A DNA stretch of 64,000 nt from Chionis minor (taxonomy: Eukaryota; Chordata; Aves; Charadriiformes; Chionididae). The translations under genes and the position numbers were made by a program. Below the pieces are notes generated by a model that saw only the letters and a program-made list of their open reading frames with translations, did not search any database and was not told where the DNA came from. Shown one piece after another: positions 47,091 through 59,895 of this stretch; the stretch's first letter is position 1; each line of letters starts with the position of its first letter. The stretch covers positions 1,116,001-1,180,000 of the forward strand of contig VZSF01000978.1 in NCBI GenBank assembly GCA_013398295.1, given 5' to 3'.

Positions 47091-48989
47091 ATATATAAAG
47101 TATATAAATGGCAGCCCTCCAGCAATTTAGATTTTTTCTTTTTCAAGAGATATTAGATATTAACATGTTCTTTACAAAATTCCATAGTTTATTTACAACT
47201 CTTGCAGAAATTATCTTAACCTGTTGATTTTAAAATGTTTATTTTCAACACATGCTGTTTAATACTCACCTTCTTTGTGGAGGATGAGCTTTATTGTTTA
47301 TCTCAATTATTCTATAAGCCAGGGAAATCTCCCTGCTTCAATCTAGACCTTCCCAAGCTTGAAAAAAATCAGCGCTGAGAAAAACAGTTTATGCCTGTGC
47401 ACAATGTAATTCTGAAGCTTCTCAGGGGCAACCAGGGAGCATTCTTGGGGTTTTCTCTGTTGTCAAGTCATCACTGCTTTTGAAAACACTTTCACAAGAG
47501 TAGCAGTATCATGAGCAAACACTGTGCACCAACATGTGTGATGTTGTCTTATACCTAAGGCATAAGACTATGTATTTAAAATTCTGGATTCCATTCATAT
47601 TTCTTGGACTAGCATGGAAAATGTCATTGCTTCAGTGCATTTTAACTCACATCATTTCATCTCTCATCTTTTTCTGTCTGTGCCTTCAAACTGTAAACTC
47701 TTTGGGACAAGCGTTGTCTCATGTAATCAGTAATACCTGCTGAGCTCCTATTAAAATTAGGGCCTCAACACAAATGACTGATAGGCCAGGCTGGTGGTAA
47801 TATAACTCAGATGAACTCTCTTAGATCCTTACATCTTTCATCTTAACAGAGAGCTCTTGAAACATCACAACCGGTTGGTTACAGAGAACACGCATCTTAG
47901 TGGCTTGTTTGAAATTTTAATTAGAATGTAAAGCAGATGTGATCCTTGCTACCTGCTATTTATTGGTTCTGGGCAATGGTTTCTGCCTTTCAACAGCAAC
48001 CTAAATACTATGTGTTTTACCAAAGCCCAACCACATCTATAATTTATTATTTTAAATTTTTTCTTCCCCTCTTTCTTGTGCCATCTCTTGTATAGCCTTT
48101 TTCCTTTCACTTTTTTTCCTGCATAAGTGGAAAAATGAATGTATTACTTTATAAATAAATTCTATATATAAGAAATAAAAATGGTATAGTCAAATTTATA
48201 TTTAACAGTTCAAGCTGCCTCAAATCCTTCTTCCTCAACATGCTAGCTGCACTTTTCCCTTTTTCCTATACTGCCCCTAAGTGCTGGAACATGCATTTCA
48301 CCCAGGATATTTTTAAGGAGCCTCTACACCCAAACACATGGCTCAGCAACAAGCCTTTATAAATAAAGGACTGTGTAGGCAGCAAACTGTTGTGCACATG
48401 TAAAAATCAAAGAAGGAAGACATGAATATGCATATAAGGTGAGTGTGAAGGCCCAAGCTGGAGATGACTGGAGAGGCACTGTACAGCCACAGACTGCCTG
48501 CTCAGAACGTGCACAACACACTAGTTACTGTGCTGCAAAGGGGACTTTAGACCTTGAACCCTCTAAAAGAAGAGGGACTCATGAAGTTAGCATGAACTCT
48601 TCTGGAGGTAGAGCTAACCTCCTCCCATGTCTTCAAATCCTTTTCTTCTCAATCTTCTCTCTTCTAGCCCTTTGGCTTCAGCTGACTACTTTGATGAAAC
48701 CAGCAGGCCACATGCAAAGGTGATGTTTTAAGTATAGAGGATGTGAGCAGCACACTGGGAGGTTGTTAAGAGTCTAAGAACTGATCTGTACAACCTTATT
48801 CATTTTGAAGAGCTACTGACATCAATGTGATTACTTGCATGGTCCAAATAGTAACCCACGTTATGGTTGCAGATTCCAGGCCAGGATGGAGACATCATTC
48901 TGCCTTCTTATCTATGCTGAGAATTGCTTTGATGTAAAATAGTCACATTCAATTTGTTTATTTAGCAATCACCAATGAATATCTCCACC
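47091..48989. other. Non-coding, no gene seen
   Basis: AT-rich sequence with only short unrecognised frames. The part adjoining the ancient CR1 could hold more decayed LINE sequence, but none was recognised. Confidence 0.5.
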
Positions 48990-49200
48990 ATGTTCCTCTC
49001 CCATCTCCCACTGAGCCCAGGTAAATTTCTTGTACCTGAAATATTCTTTAGCAAGGAGTTCCACAGGTCTGTTGCATGGAGAAGCTCTGATGATGGAGAA
49101 GCACTTATTCCTGGCATTGCACCAGCAGTATACCCTGTCACGTGTCTTCAGATCACCATTTGTCAAAGAAGAGATAGTAAACCTAAAAAAAATGATTAAA
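48990..49200 (-). mobile_element. Probable ancient CR1/L3-type 3' fragment
   Basis: On the plus strand, GAAATATTCTTTAGCAAGGA and GTTCCACAGGTCTGTTGCAT match the antisense pattern of an old amniote CR1 3' end (AGCAAGGAGTTCCACAGGTT...GAAGAAGTACTTCC; here GGAGAAGCACTTATTCC). Further weak similarity occurs around AAGAGATAGTAAACC. Boundaries and strand are inferred from that resemblance. Confidence 0.45.
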
Positions 49201-52200
49201 GTCTTCCACAGGCATTCAGAAATTCCTAAGAGCAGCTCTAGATCTCTTTTGTAAGAGATGCAGATTGACTGTGATGAGAGTACATGGCGTAAGTTACAAA
49301 TGTACACTTGTATCTACCTCACTAACAGCACGCAGCAGTAGCAATGCTAACAATCCCAATAACTTCATGCATTTGGAGACTAATACAGCTTTATTCTTCA
49401 CTTTTGTTTGACATTTGTAAAACTCTGCTGGCTATAAGGCCTGAAGGAAATTACCTTGCAATTGGATTGGGGCACCTTCATCTGGTCTGCGGTTATCACA
49501 ACCAAAAATGGCTGTCAGCAAACTAATTTTTCCCCTGCTCAGTGAATTGCTCTGCTCCATTTCTAAGGTCAGTGATCTCAGCCAGGGGAAGGCTAATTGC
49601 TAACCACCTGAGATAAGACACATACGCCCAACAAGTAACTCGGTATATATCAAATGGGAAAAGAAAGAGAGAGAACCCAGGTAGCATAAAATCATCAAAT
49701 CCTACGAATCCTTCATATCTACAAAACGCCCAGTTGATTCACTTTCACGGTCCTGCCTTAAACAGCAGAGTCTTAGACAAGTCAAATATTGTGGCCATAA
49801 CACAGCAAAAATGACTGCATGGCGTTTTACCTGAACTTGATAAATTTTGATAAAAGGCAGGCAAATTCAAAGAGTTCTGGCAATACCAGAACAGTGTGAA
49901 GGCACAGCCAGAAATTGTCAGTTAGCTCATGGCAAATGGTCTCAGTGGGCATTGTGACCATATGAAGATGCCAATATTGCCCTAAAGTGCTGTTGTTCTG
50001 CAGCAGTTAGTTTGATTTCCACTTAGCCTCTTCCTAATACCAGTGGTTTGGCATCTTTCGGTGAAAGCAAAATCACATATAGCAATTGTATTTCTCCCAT
50101 CAAGAAATTCAAATGTGTTTTCATACGTGATATTAACCAATAATAACAGAAGATGATAATCATTTATGGATAAGACAAAAGAGCAAATAAATAAATAAAT
50201 AGAAGTTTATAAAAAAAAAAAAAGGAGAAACCCCAGGCAAACTAAGTCAAGACTGTTATGAAATCTCACCTGTACAGTGACTTAAGCACACATACTCAGA
50301 CTCTGCAGGATCTGTGGGTGTCAGAGCACATGATATCCATGGGCACAATGAGATTCAAATATCAGAAAAGCATAAGATGTGGATGGTAATTTCTCCCTGA
50401 CTCCTTAAACAAAATGCAATTCTTACCTTAGTCTGTTCAAATTAGTCCTGCAATGAGAACATGTCCTTGAATAATACAGACCAAGCGCTATATCAGGGAT
50501 TTTTTTTTTTTTTTAAAACCTCGTATTGTGACCAGGACTGTAAAATGATGATTACAGTGCCCAAAGGTGGTGCATCATTAAAAACCACCAGAATATGAGT
50601 ATCTTCCTGTATATGAAGGGTAGAGGATAATTCTAATTATCCATAAAACAGATTCAAAACTCAGTCATGATGGTAGGAGAATGGAATGACATCACTAAAA
50701 TAAATTTCTCTTCATGCGATTAGCTGACCAATGTTATTTTTCAGGCTGGGATAGGAATGAGCACCCAGAGAACAGCCCAAGTAGACTGGAGAAATAAATA
50801 GTTCCGCCGTGCAAAGCACAGATGTTGCAGCAGCCCTAGAAACATTTTTCGTTTAACAGCGTTTTGTAGTGACCCACACCAAACCACTCCCAGCAGGTCC
50901 AGTGCCTTGGGTTTGAGATAAGCTCAGTCTCACTGTCGGTTCTCCAGCAGTTCGATTAGAACAAAACTAGCATGGATCTCTTTCACTTCATGTGTTGTTG
51001 CCAGTACTCAAACTTACAAGTTTCCGGCTTGTTCTGTTGACTCAAGAAGCTCTCAACCTTTCCCTTTGAGAAATCTCAACCACAAAAGCAAGAGCAAGGA
51101 ACGCCAGGGTACTACCTTGAAGTAGCTACAAATGACCTGTTCACCTGTTTGTGTAGCAGCCTGGGCGCTGTTGAGTCCCACTGAGATAATTAAGGACTCA
51201 GCACCTCAGAACAACCAGCTTGTTGTGTGCATCACAGGCTGGGCACACAAGGACCACAAGCAGAACTGGGCATGTGCTGAGGACTCCTGCTGATCCTGCA
51301 ACAGAGAAGAGTAACCAAGCCTCAGCTCAGTCTATTTGGTATATAAAACAAATAATGTAATCAAAACCAGTAAATACCTCTAAGTACGTTGGCTTACATT
51401 TTTTTCCTCCCAGCCCTTCTCAGGCATTAAGAAGGATAATACTTAAAGCCAGGAAACTTGCTAAGCTTTGCGGAGCTCTTTCAGAACCTCAACCAAAAAG
51501 TGCTACACTAGTAGAGGACAATTTATGCTTGTTGCCTCTACCGCTGGAGCAAGCCAAAGTAAGGCTGCTCACAAGCATGAGGCTGTTCAGAAGTTAATAC
51601 AGGAGGAATATTCCAAAAATGTTGCTCATGGACTCTGAATCCCATCCTCCTATCACTTACATCGTGCCAGTGCAGAATAACTCAGACAACCTGACAGGAA
51701 CGGAAGTGTAAGTCGAGAATAACTTTCTCCCCGAACAAGTCAAAATATCAGCTCTGCCTTCAAACGTCCATAGCCCCGATGATATTACTGACTGTAATTA
51801 AATGAAAAGAGACCAATATTGTCACATGAAGCCTGACTTCATGCTCACTAATAGAATCCTCTTTCCAGGGTGCCCCGCTGCTGCTGGCAGGCTGCAGCTC
51901 TGTCAGGAGCTGAGCAGGAGACAACCCCTGCAGCAGCTTGGGGTTTGGTGGCTTGCTTTTCTTGTCTTTATTAACACAGTGCCATTCATTAAACCTCTCT
52001 AAAATGCAAACAAATATATTATTCTTATTACATCAATTATACACTCCCTAATGAAGCCAGAGAGAGTGCAGCTGCTAGAAAACCCTTCCTTTGCAAAGAC
52101 CATGCAGCAGCTTTGTTTCAGAGCTTCTTTCTCTTTTAGATATTATTTCTTTATGAGAGTTTTCCATTCTGTGTTAGTAGTGACACCTGACTAGCTGATT

Positions 52201-55200
52201 GCTAGGGCAGAAGTTATTTTAATTCGTATTACCGCAGAGCTTCTGGTCCCTTCCAGTTGAGAATATCCATGTCTATCCATACTTTCGTCTCCTGGAGCTA
52301 GTCTTGCAGAACAGATGCGTCTCAATAAACCTGTTTTCTATGATAGCCTCACTGACTTCATTATTATTACACAAGGAACATAATCTTACTCATGTCCTGA
52401 AGCCTTATAAAAAGAGTTACCTGAGTTACTGGTGCTATAGTTTGTTTTGTTCTTACACTGTTGCTCAGGCAATAAGGAGGGATGAGGAGGGTATCCAGAC
52501 ATCACATTGTACACTTTCCTGCTTTTCTTGCCTTTAGCACAATGTGGCTACATAAAGGTGATCTGAATTGTTTCCTGGTGTTTGGGAAAGTTGCAGGATG
52601 GTGTGGCAGACATGCTGTCTCAGAAGCCGGGTAGGTGGTGGGAGTGTGAGGGTGATAAGCAGATAGGAGAGTTTGGTTTACTCCACATTAAAGCACCTGC
52701 CTATATGGAGGGAGAGAAGAAAATATTCTGCATCCTCCAAATGATGCTAAACATTGCCTGTTTCACTCCCAGTGCAACCAGGAACCCCAGGAAGAACAAT
52801 TTGCTGTCCAAGACATATTCACATCTCTAAACCATAATGAGTCCCAGCACCCCTATGGGAAGTGCTTCTGTGTACAACCCCTTCCCAAGGAGGACAGACC
52901 ACATGCAAAGAGCACATCATAGCCTGTAGCTACAAAAGATGCGTACCTCCTTCAAAATGCCATTCTCCTATCCAAAGCCGTGTGAACTGAAGGTTTAGTT
53001 AAGCTTGAGGTCCTCTGACAATCTAATTTTAAGCTACAAACATTTCAAATCATTCAGTTTTCACAAATCCAACTGATTTTTCATAATATGGTTATTCTTG
53101 TTACTTGTTGGCCTCTAAATTATTTAGAGGGGTGTTTGTCTCTCTCAGCATTTAGAACCCAATTTCTCTTTTTCAGAAAAGTGAAGGTGTTTTACTTTAG
53201 TAAGAGACGCTCTGTAATTTTTCATTATCAAACTATTATACAGTGACTCTAATTTTCTCCATACTTTCTGTCTTCTTTTGATTAATCCTGACATCTCCAT
53301 TAAATTTTACGGAATCATTCACTTAATGACATATTGCTTCCACTTTGTCTTTCCTTTTTTTATATCTGCCTCTCACTCTAGGACAAACTCTTCTGTCACA
53401 GCAGGATCAAAAGACCAGCAGCTAAAAAAAAAAAAGAAAGAAAGAAAGAAAAAGAGTTTGAATCTGAGTGACTCAATAAGCTCTGCAAGGCTCAAGACAA
53501 AGGACATATGAATATAAATCTCTGTTTTCAAGCAAAGCATTCAATCACTTTGTTCTTTTGCTTTGCTACTGATCCTAAATAACACTAAATCCTCCCAGTT
53601 ACAATTTTCGAAGAAACAAAGTGGTAGTTTTTATTATTTTCTCCAGTATCAATGTGACTTTGCAAGATTGTGAAAAGACTGCTGGTCTGTCCTGAACACA
53701 GCATAACTTAGGCAAAAAAACCTCAGATGATTACTCAGAATCCTTGTCATTTTGGTTGTTTCCCTCAAGATCATACACTTTGGCAATTGAGCTGGAAGGA
53801 CTGACATGCCACTGCTTATTTCTGAAATATTTCATTTTGGTTAAAACCTGAAACTCTACACTTAGCTAAAATGTGCCATTTTTTTATTCTCCAGCCCACT
53901 TGAAAATCCATCTACTTTTTTGTTATTAAAATTAACTGTTGAAATGCACAATGTTATATTGTTATTATATACAAGTATATTATTATAAATATGCATTAAT
54001 CAATAATATTTTAATTATCCTATTTTTAATATAGGTGTTATAAATTTGTTGGAGATCCTCAGCATTCAGGTACTTTTTCCGCTGTTGTGTTATATGCCCC
54101 CAGGGCCTGTGGTCAATGCTCAGCATTAGGAAAGGGTGTCCTCTATGCAGAAACTTCATCTTACCAAATCCTGAGTTACCTTACAGAGCGTGTAGGGGCA
54201 TCGCATGTTATTTATGAATTACCACACCCACAGGGGAGGACACATTGCTCTTCGTAAGTCACCTTAAAAATGGTCTTAATACAAGTCACATTTAGGCAGA
54301 AAGAAAAAAAAAAAGTAGATTAATTTTATAGCCACATGCATCATTTTATATCCCAAATCCACTGTGGGCTTCCACTCCTGTGAAACTCCTTTCTTTGTCC
54401 CTGAATGTCTTTGGTGAGAAACTTAACAGGGAAGTATTTTATACGACAGTTATACCAATTCTTTAGACCACCACTAGTCCAGACTTTTGCTGAAAACTAG
54501 GACTGACTGCAGGGCACCTGATCCAACCTCCTCCCTTCATCCAGCCAGATGGAAAACCACACCGAGTAATGGATTCAGGTGGAATCAAACCTGTAAATGA
54601 AAAACGGAGTAAGTGAAGCTGTTCCTGACTGATCACCACGGGGCTGCACAATGCTGAGTGAGGCACAAGGGAAGAGATGGCAGTGACATCCGGGAATGGC
54701 AACAGTGGTGAGGATGAGGTTGAGCCTGCTGTTTTTGGAGCTGCAGAAGAGTAACATGGTCATATAACTACTGCTTTAGCTTCCTTCCAACTACTGATTA
54801 TCCTGGGTTCATCGCGGGTGCTAACAAATGGTTAGCCCTTGTGAGGCTATTTTTACTTCCTCCTGCTGGAAAGGATATATAAATCTTAGGGTGAAGCCTC
54901 TCTCATACTCTGAATTCACAAAGGTATGACATTCATGTACAGTTTTTATAGACATACAACTGATACTTTTGACCCATATTCATGGCAGACAATGTTAATG
55001 TTAAAATGAAAAATATTGTTGGAAACTGAGAAGTCAAAGCATGCTTTTTAAATTGTTAAACAGGTTGGTATTTGCAAGGGAATATAGTTCCATTTTGAAA
55101 AGGACTAAGGGAAATGTTCTTGCAATTTTTTGGAATGGACTCATCCTCCTTAAATTTTTTAGTGATGCTTGAATCTTTCAGCTAGAGCCAAATGCACATG

Positions 55201-57014
55201 TAGTTTCAGCCTCTCCCAATGAATTTTGCCAAGTTCTTATTTATCAAAAAAAAAAAAAAAGAGTCTGAAAACATGTCCAGTTTTTCTAGCTACCTCTTAA
55301 TCTACCAACCTAATGTCTCATCTCTTTGTCTCACATAGCAGCAGGTAAGAGGTGGGACAGGAAATGCCCCATGCTGCTCGACACTGTTCAGTCCCAGAAA
55401 ATTGCTGTTACCTTGACAGAAGCTTTTGTCTCTCTCTCTCCAAGCTACTCAGGGAATGCTTAATTAAGGCTCACAGTAACTCTGTAAAGTAAATAAATAG
55501 CACTGTCATCTTTAAATGAAGTAAGTCAAGACGAAAAAAAAGAATAAAAGTGCTGCCTAATGATAAAAAAAAAAAACCCCACACATTTGAGAGTCAGGAA
55601 CAGAAATGAGAGAATCAGACTCATGAGCTTCAGGTACTCACAACAGAAGCAGCTGACAGTCTATATGAAAATCCTGGTGCTCATTAGGTTAATCACCTGT
55701 AGAAGTCCTTTTCTAGCAGCTTCTTTCTGCGAGCATTCCACTTTTCTCTTTGCCTGGTGCATTGTGTTAAGAGGTCTCTAGGCACAGTTAGCAGTCTGGC
55801 CTACTGCTAGAAAATTGTGGAAAATATTTTTTTATTAATCGCAAATGTTACCAATCTTGCACGCATATTCAGGAGATGAAAACAACATACATTATTTCTA
55901 TTTACCAGGAAGATGAGAAGCAGGCACTGAAGTGGTGCTATTTACAGCAGGTTTGGTGCTCTCTGCATTGCTTTAATGCAGCACTCAAGTCATTCTGCCT
56001 CTCAAAGACTAAGGGCTATTGGCAGCCACCAAGCTCTACTTGGAGACAATTTCAGACAAGAGAAAGTCCTTTTAGGAACTCATAGTTAAAGTCTTTTTCT
56101 CTGAACATAAGCATTTAACTTTTCCTTTCCATGACCCTTGTACTCTTTATGCTGGAAATGTTCTTTATGTTCTTTGGGGAAACTGTTCATATTTGAAAAA
56201 TGTCTAATGGATATTGAAAGCTACAGACAAATGCATATATTTCTTTAAAAAAGTAACATTAATATATGAATAGAGTTTAGTGGGATGCAGGTTCTAACCA
56301 ACAGTTGGGCTGGTAAGTGTTGTGTGCTTAGCTATCTGGAATTTCACATCCCCAAGCCAGTATGTTGCTGGTCTCTACGAATATATACAAAAATAGCAAG
56401 AATTGTCTAAGGGTTCATTACTGTTTTGACACACTAACTTTTCTCAGCCACCAAAGTTTGCAGTGAGTGTGGGCTCACAGGAGAAGTAAGGCCCACGCAT
56501 AGTAAATGATATTTCCCTGCTATTCTCTTGATGAGAAAGACAGGTCTAAATCAATGCCTGGCCATGAACACACTGAACTTTATTGGACTAAGCTGGGCTC
56601 AGAATCCAGATCCCAACCATGTTGCTAAGCACAAAATGTTTTATATCTGCCTTCAGATATCGTATCTGTCATTCATTGTGCAGGATTCTTGAAGTGCTTT
56701 ATTGACATTAACAAACAAAACCTACACAATTGCTAAGTGTAGTGTCATTACTGTCATTTCAGGGGAGCTGTGGGAAAACAATTCTGGGCTTTGACTGGCT
56801 GTGAGTATCATTAACTGGTTCTTTATTTGTTTTATTCTATTTGCAAAAGACAAAAGTGGGAAGTTCGGGTAACTGAAAAATAGCAGTGATGGATCTAAGA
56901 GCCAATGGAAGAATTCATTTCACATGCCCATTAGGAAGCCGTGAAACCATCTTCTTGGGACAAGAATAGAACAATGTGTTTCTCTTACATTTTGGCAGAT
57001 CATTAACAATAAGA
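49201..57014. other. Long non-coding stretch with small simple repeats
   Basis: No gene or repeat family recognised. Simple sequence includes (AAAT)n and A13 at 50185-50223, T15 at 50500-50514, A12 plus (GAAA)n at 53424-53454, an AT-only-like tract near 53940-54030, and A15 at 55246-55260. All frames are shorter than about 85 codons and unrecognised. Confidence 0.5.
53424..53454. repeat. A12 plus (GAAA)n simple repeat
   Basis: Twelve A followed by GAAAGAAAGAAAGAAAAAG; a short purine microsatellite. Confidence 0.8.
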
Positions 57015-57090
57015 AAAAGTAAGCTTACAATGGATCTCAAGGAAGTCCCTAGTCCAATCTCCTGTTATGATGCAGGACCAAGAGTTTATA
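57015..57090 (-). mobile_element. Possible old CR1 3'-UTR fragment
   Basis: GGATCTCAAGGAAGTCCCTA, GTCCAATCTCCTGTTATGATGCAGG and ACCAAG resemble the antisense CR1 3' UTR (GACCTCxxGAGGTCATCxAGTCCAxCCxCCTG...CAGGACCAA). Short and diverged, so tentative. Confidence 0.4.
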
Positions 57091-59519
57091 GCACCAAGTA
57101 AGATCTGAAAGGGAGCATCCACATATGGATATATATCTGTGTTGCCCACCACTCCTACAGGTATATTCTACTCACATCATTCAGGTGCCACTCACACCAC
57201 CCCGTTCACACCACCCATATGTTTATATTTTCATTCCTTTCACGAAGGTCTCCTGTAATTACTCAAGAACAAATTAAATGCACACAGCTGAGAAACTCCA
57301 CTTGGGAGACCAATTGGGAGATAAAAACACATAAAGAATAAACTATCTCAGTAAAAATGAATATTGAAAACCTAAAAATAGTTATTGCGAAAGTAATTAG
57401 GTGAAACAAACAAGGCTCAAAATAAAACAGACCTAAGTGAGCTGCAGCTGGAATTGCTGAAACGTGCTAAGACTTGTATGAATAAAGATAGCAATAAGAG
57501 GACAAAACCTTTGTGCTTTGCTAATAAATCAAAGGGAAACACAATTCCCAGACACATGCATAAACCACCGTATCTGTGGAGAAAATAATGCCACATGAGA
57601 AATGTGCTGCTGAATATATTAAGCAGGGGAGAGACAATTCTGCAGACAAACAAATGGCAAATATCCAGTCATCTCCCAGTTAGAGATATTTACTTTGGCC
57701 AAATATACATCACAAAATGGAAAGGAGTAAATAGAACAGCACAGGTCTTGGAAACAAAAACAATTGCATTATCATCCAGAGATTAGCAGGAAATAGGTGA
57801 TGGTGAGAGACTGCACTGGTTTGGGATGTCGGTATTAGACCTATGACCATAGATCCAGCTGAGTAACAATAAGGTCTCACATAAAGCAGGTACATTGCTT
57901 TTTAATTGTTTTAAGGGCTGAAGGGGGAAATTTAGTCATGGGGAAGATTTCCATGATGCACAGATGAATACCATACATCTGAATACATTGCTTGTTCAGA
58001 CAAACCAGAGCGTCTTTCACAGCTTAAGTTACAGGCTTATCTTTTCAGACAGTTTGAAGCAGATAGAGAGAGGAAGCATCTGGGGAATAGCAATGGACTA
58101 GGGCATGGGATGGCAGCTGAAGACTGAAATGAAGGATTTCTTTGTGTCCAGGTGAATAGTACTCATCCTGAAGCCAAATTTCTTCAAAGTACTGGATGGT
58201 GCAGAGAGGTCTCTGTAAGCATGAGCATCCCTGGCTGAGACTGCAGTTATACACCGTAAAACCGGTAGTTCATCCTGTGTGATGGCCCAGTGAAGTAAGA
58301 ATGTCAGTGTTTTTTCCTGTGTCTCCAGTAAGGACAATTTAGATAATTGCACTACTGAATACTAGTGCGTCTTCTGGGCCCAATATCTCCTGCGGTTTTT
58401 CAAGGAGGAATAAAACCCCATGACAGAAGAGGTTTTATAAAAATGTCAAAACTGTATTTATCGTGTTAAATACGCTACATTAAAAAGGTGGGGGGGGGAA
58501 GCGAAGGGGGCAACAATGTAACAAAACCTATATTAGCAGAAATATCTCAAATATATATAATATCTCTAGAATTACTGACTCTGCTTTTTTCAAAGCTTTC
58601 CTTTCATAATGACCATTTTTCTCTGTTTTCTTTCTTCCTCCCCTCATTTGTGATGTATTCCTTCTCTTTAGAGTCTCCACCATCAGAACGACAAATTTAA
58701 TTATCATTTCAGTAATCTAAAGGGGGAAAAAAGTAAAATAACTGCAGCATTTCTAGCAAAAAAATATCCTACTAATAGTACATTTTGATTAGCTTATTCA
58801 GTTATCACTGGCCACCTGAATACACAGGTTTTATGGTTTTTCTATACTCTTTCTTGCCTGGCTTTATGCCTGTCTCTACTTCCCTTTGTTTGTTTGAACT
58901 CTCTTACCTTTTCTCACTTGCATTGCAGCCCTTTTGTTTGACTTCTGCAGGAAATTCCATATCAGGTACAATCTCTCTACAAAGTGACATTGGAAAAGAT
59001 GGAAGCCATAGCATGATGATACATTTTTTAAATCCAAAATCCCACTGAAATTGTTCCCCATACTTCCAAGACTTGCAAGGCCCAAAATAAAAAGTAATTG
59101 GCTCAGGTGTTTCTTAAAGAATCCTCCAATCTGACAGTTGCATTGGACTTCCATTCTTTGAAGCCAAAGACTTATATTTATGTGAAGAAAAAGATGTATC
59201 TAACAGACCCAGGCAATAAAACTTAAACAAAATATTTTATAAGTTGAAAAGGATAAACAGAAAGATTTCTGAATCCATATTTGATGGAAAACTACTGCTT
59301 TTTTTCACCTAAACCATGTAATCTAACACCTACTATTTTAGCTTGCCAAACTTATCTTTGTAATTATAATGACATTCAACACCAAAATATTTCCCCAATA
59401 TAATGGAAAATCAAGTTTTTTTAAATAGGGAAATATATTTTCTAATTAAATATAAAAATGAATTCCAGACAAGATTCTGCAAGTAAAAATACCGTTAATA
59501 GTAAAAATCCAACTACATA
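57091..59519. other. Non-coding, no gene seen
   Basis: AT-rich sequence with a G9 run at 58490-58498 and a pyrimidine tract near 58605-58650. No coding segment recognised. Confidence 0.5.
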
Positions 59520-59895
59520 CTGGCTCTTCTCAGGAATGCAGACTTTGGCTATTCAGGAACCTGCTTGGACAAATACTGTCCTGGAGAGAAGAAAGGTCCA
59601 GAAGAGCGGGTTGATCCTCAAGGATCAGCCCCTCCAAGCTCAAGAATGGTCCATCCTTATGAGCAGGAAATCAAGCAAAGGTGGCAGGAGGCCTGCGAGG
59701 ATGAGCAAGCAGCTCCTGAATAAACTCAAACATAAAAGGGAAAGGTACAGGAGGGGGAAGCAGAGCCAGGTACCCTGACAGGAATATAGATGCTCTGTCC
59801 AAGTATGTGGGGATGGATGAGATCAAGGAAGCCAAAGCCTACCTAGAACTTAATCTGGTGAGGGGCGCGAAGGGCAACATTAAGGGCTTCTAGAG
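59520..59895 (+). pseudogene. CR1 ORF2 fragment: linker between endonuclease and RT
   Basis: One frame (ending at 59778) reads LILKDQPLQAQEWSILMSRK, then SSKGGRRPARMSKQLLNKLK and HKRERYRRGKQSQV, matching the basic CR1 linker pattern FKDHLLQAQExSIPxSRKSxKxxRRPAWMSKELLDKLKHKK. After a stop and frameshift the pattern continues as DEIKEAKAYLELNLVRGAKG and NIKGF, corresponding to the KAKAHLELNLARDVKxNKKGF block. Neither the endonuclease nor the RT catalytic motifs are included, and no CR1 3' tail follows. This internal CR1 piece has the same orientation as the RT fragment at the right edge. Confidence 0.8.

Noticed and set aside
54505..54560. CR1-like GATCCAACCTCCTCCC segment
   Set aside because: Only a short resemblance to a CR1 3' UTR, with no tail or neighbouring landmarks.
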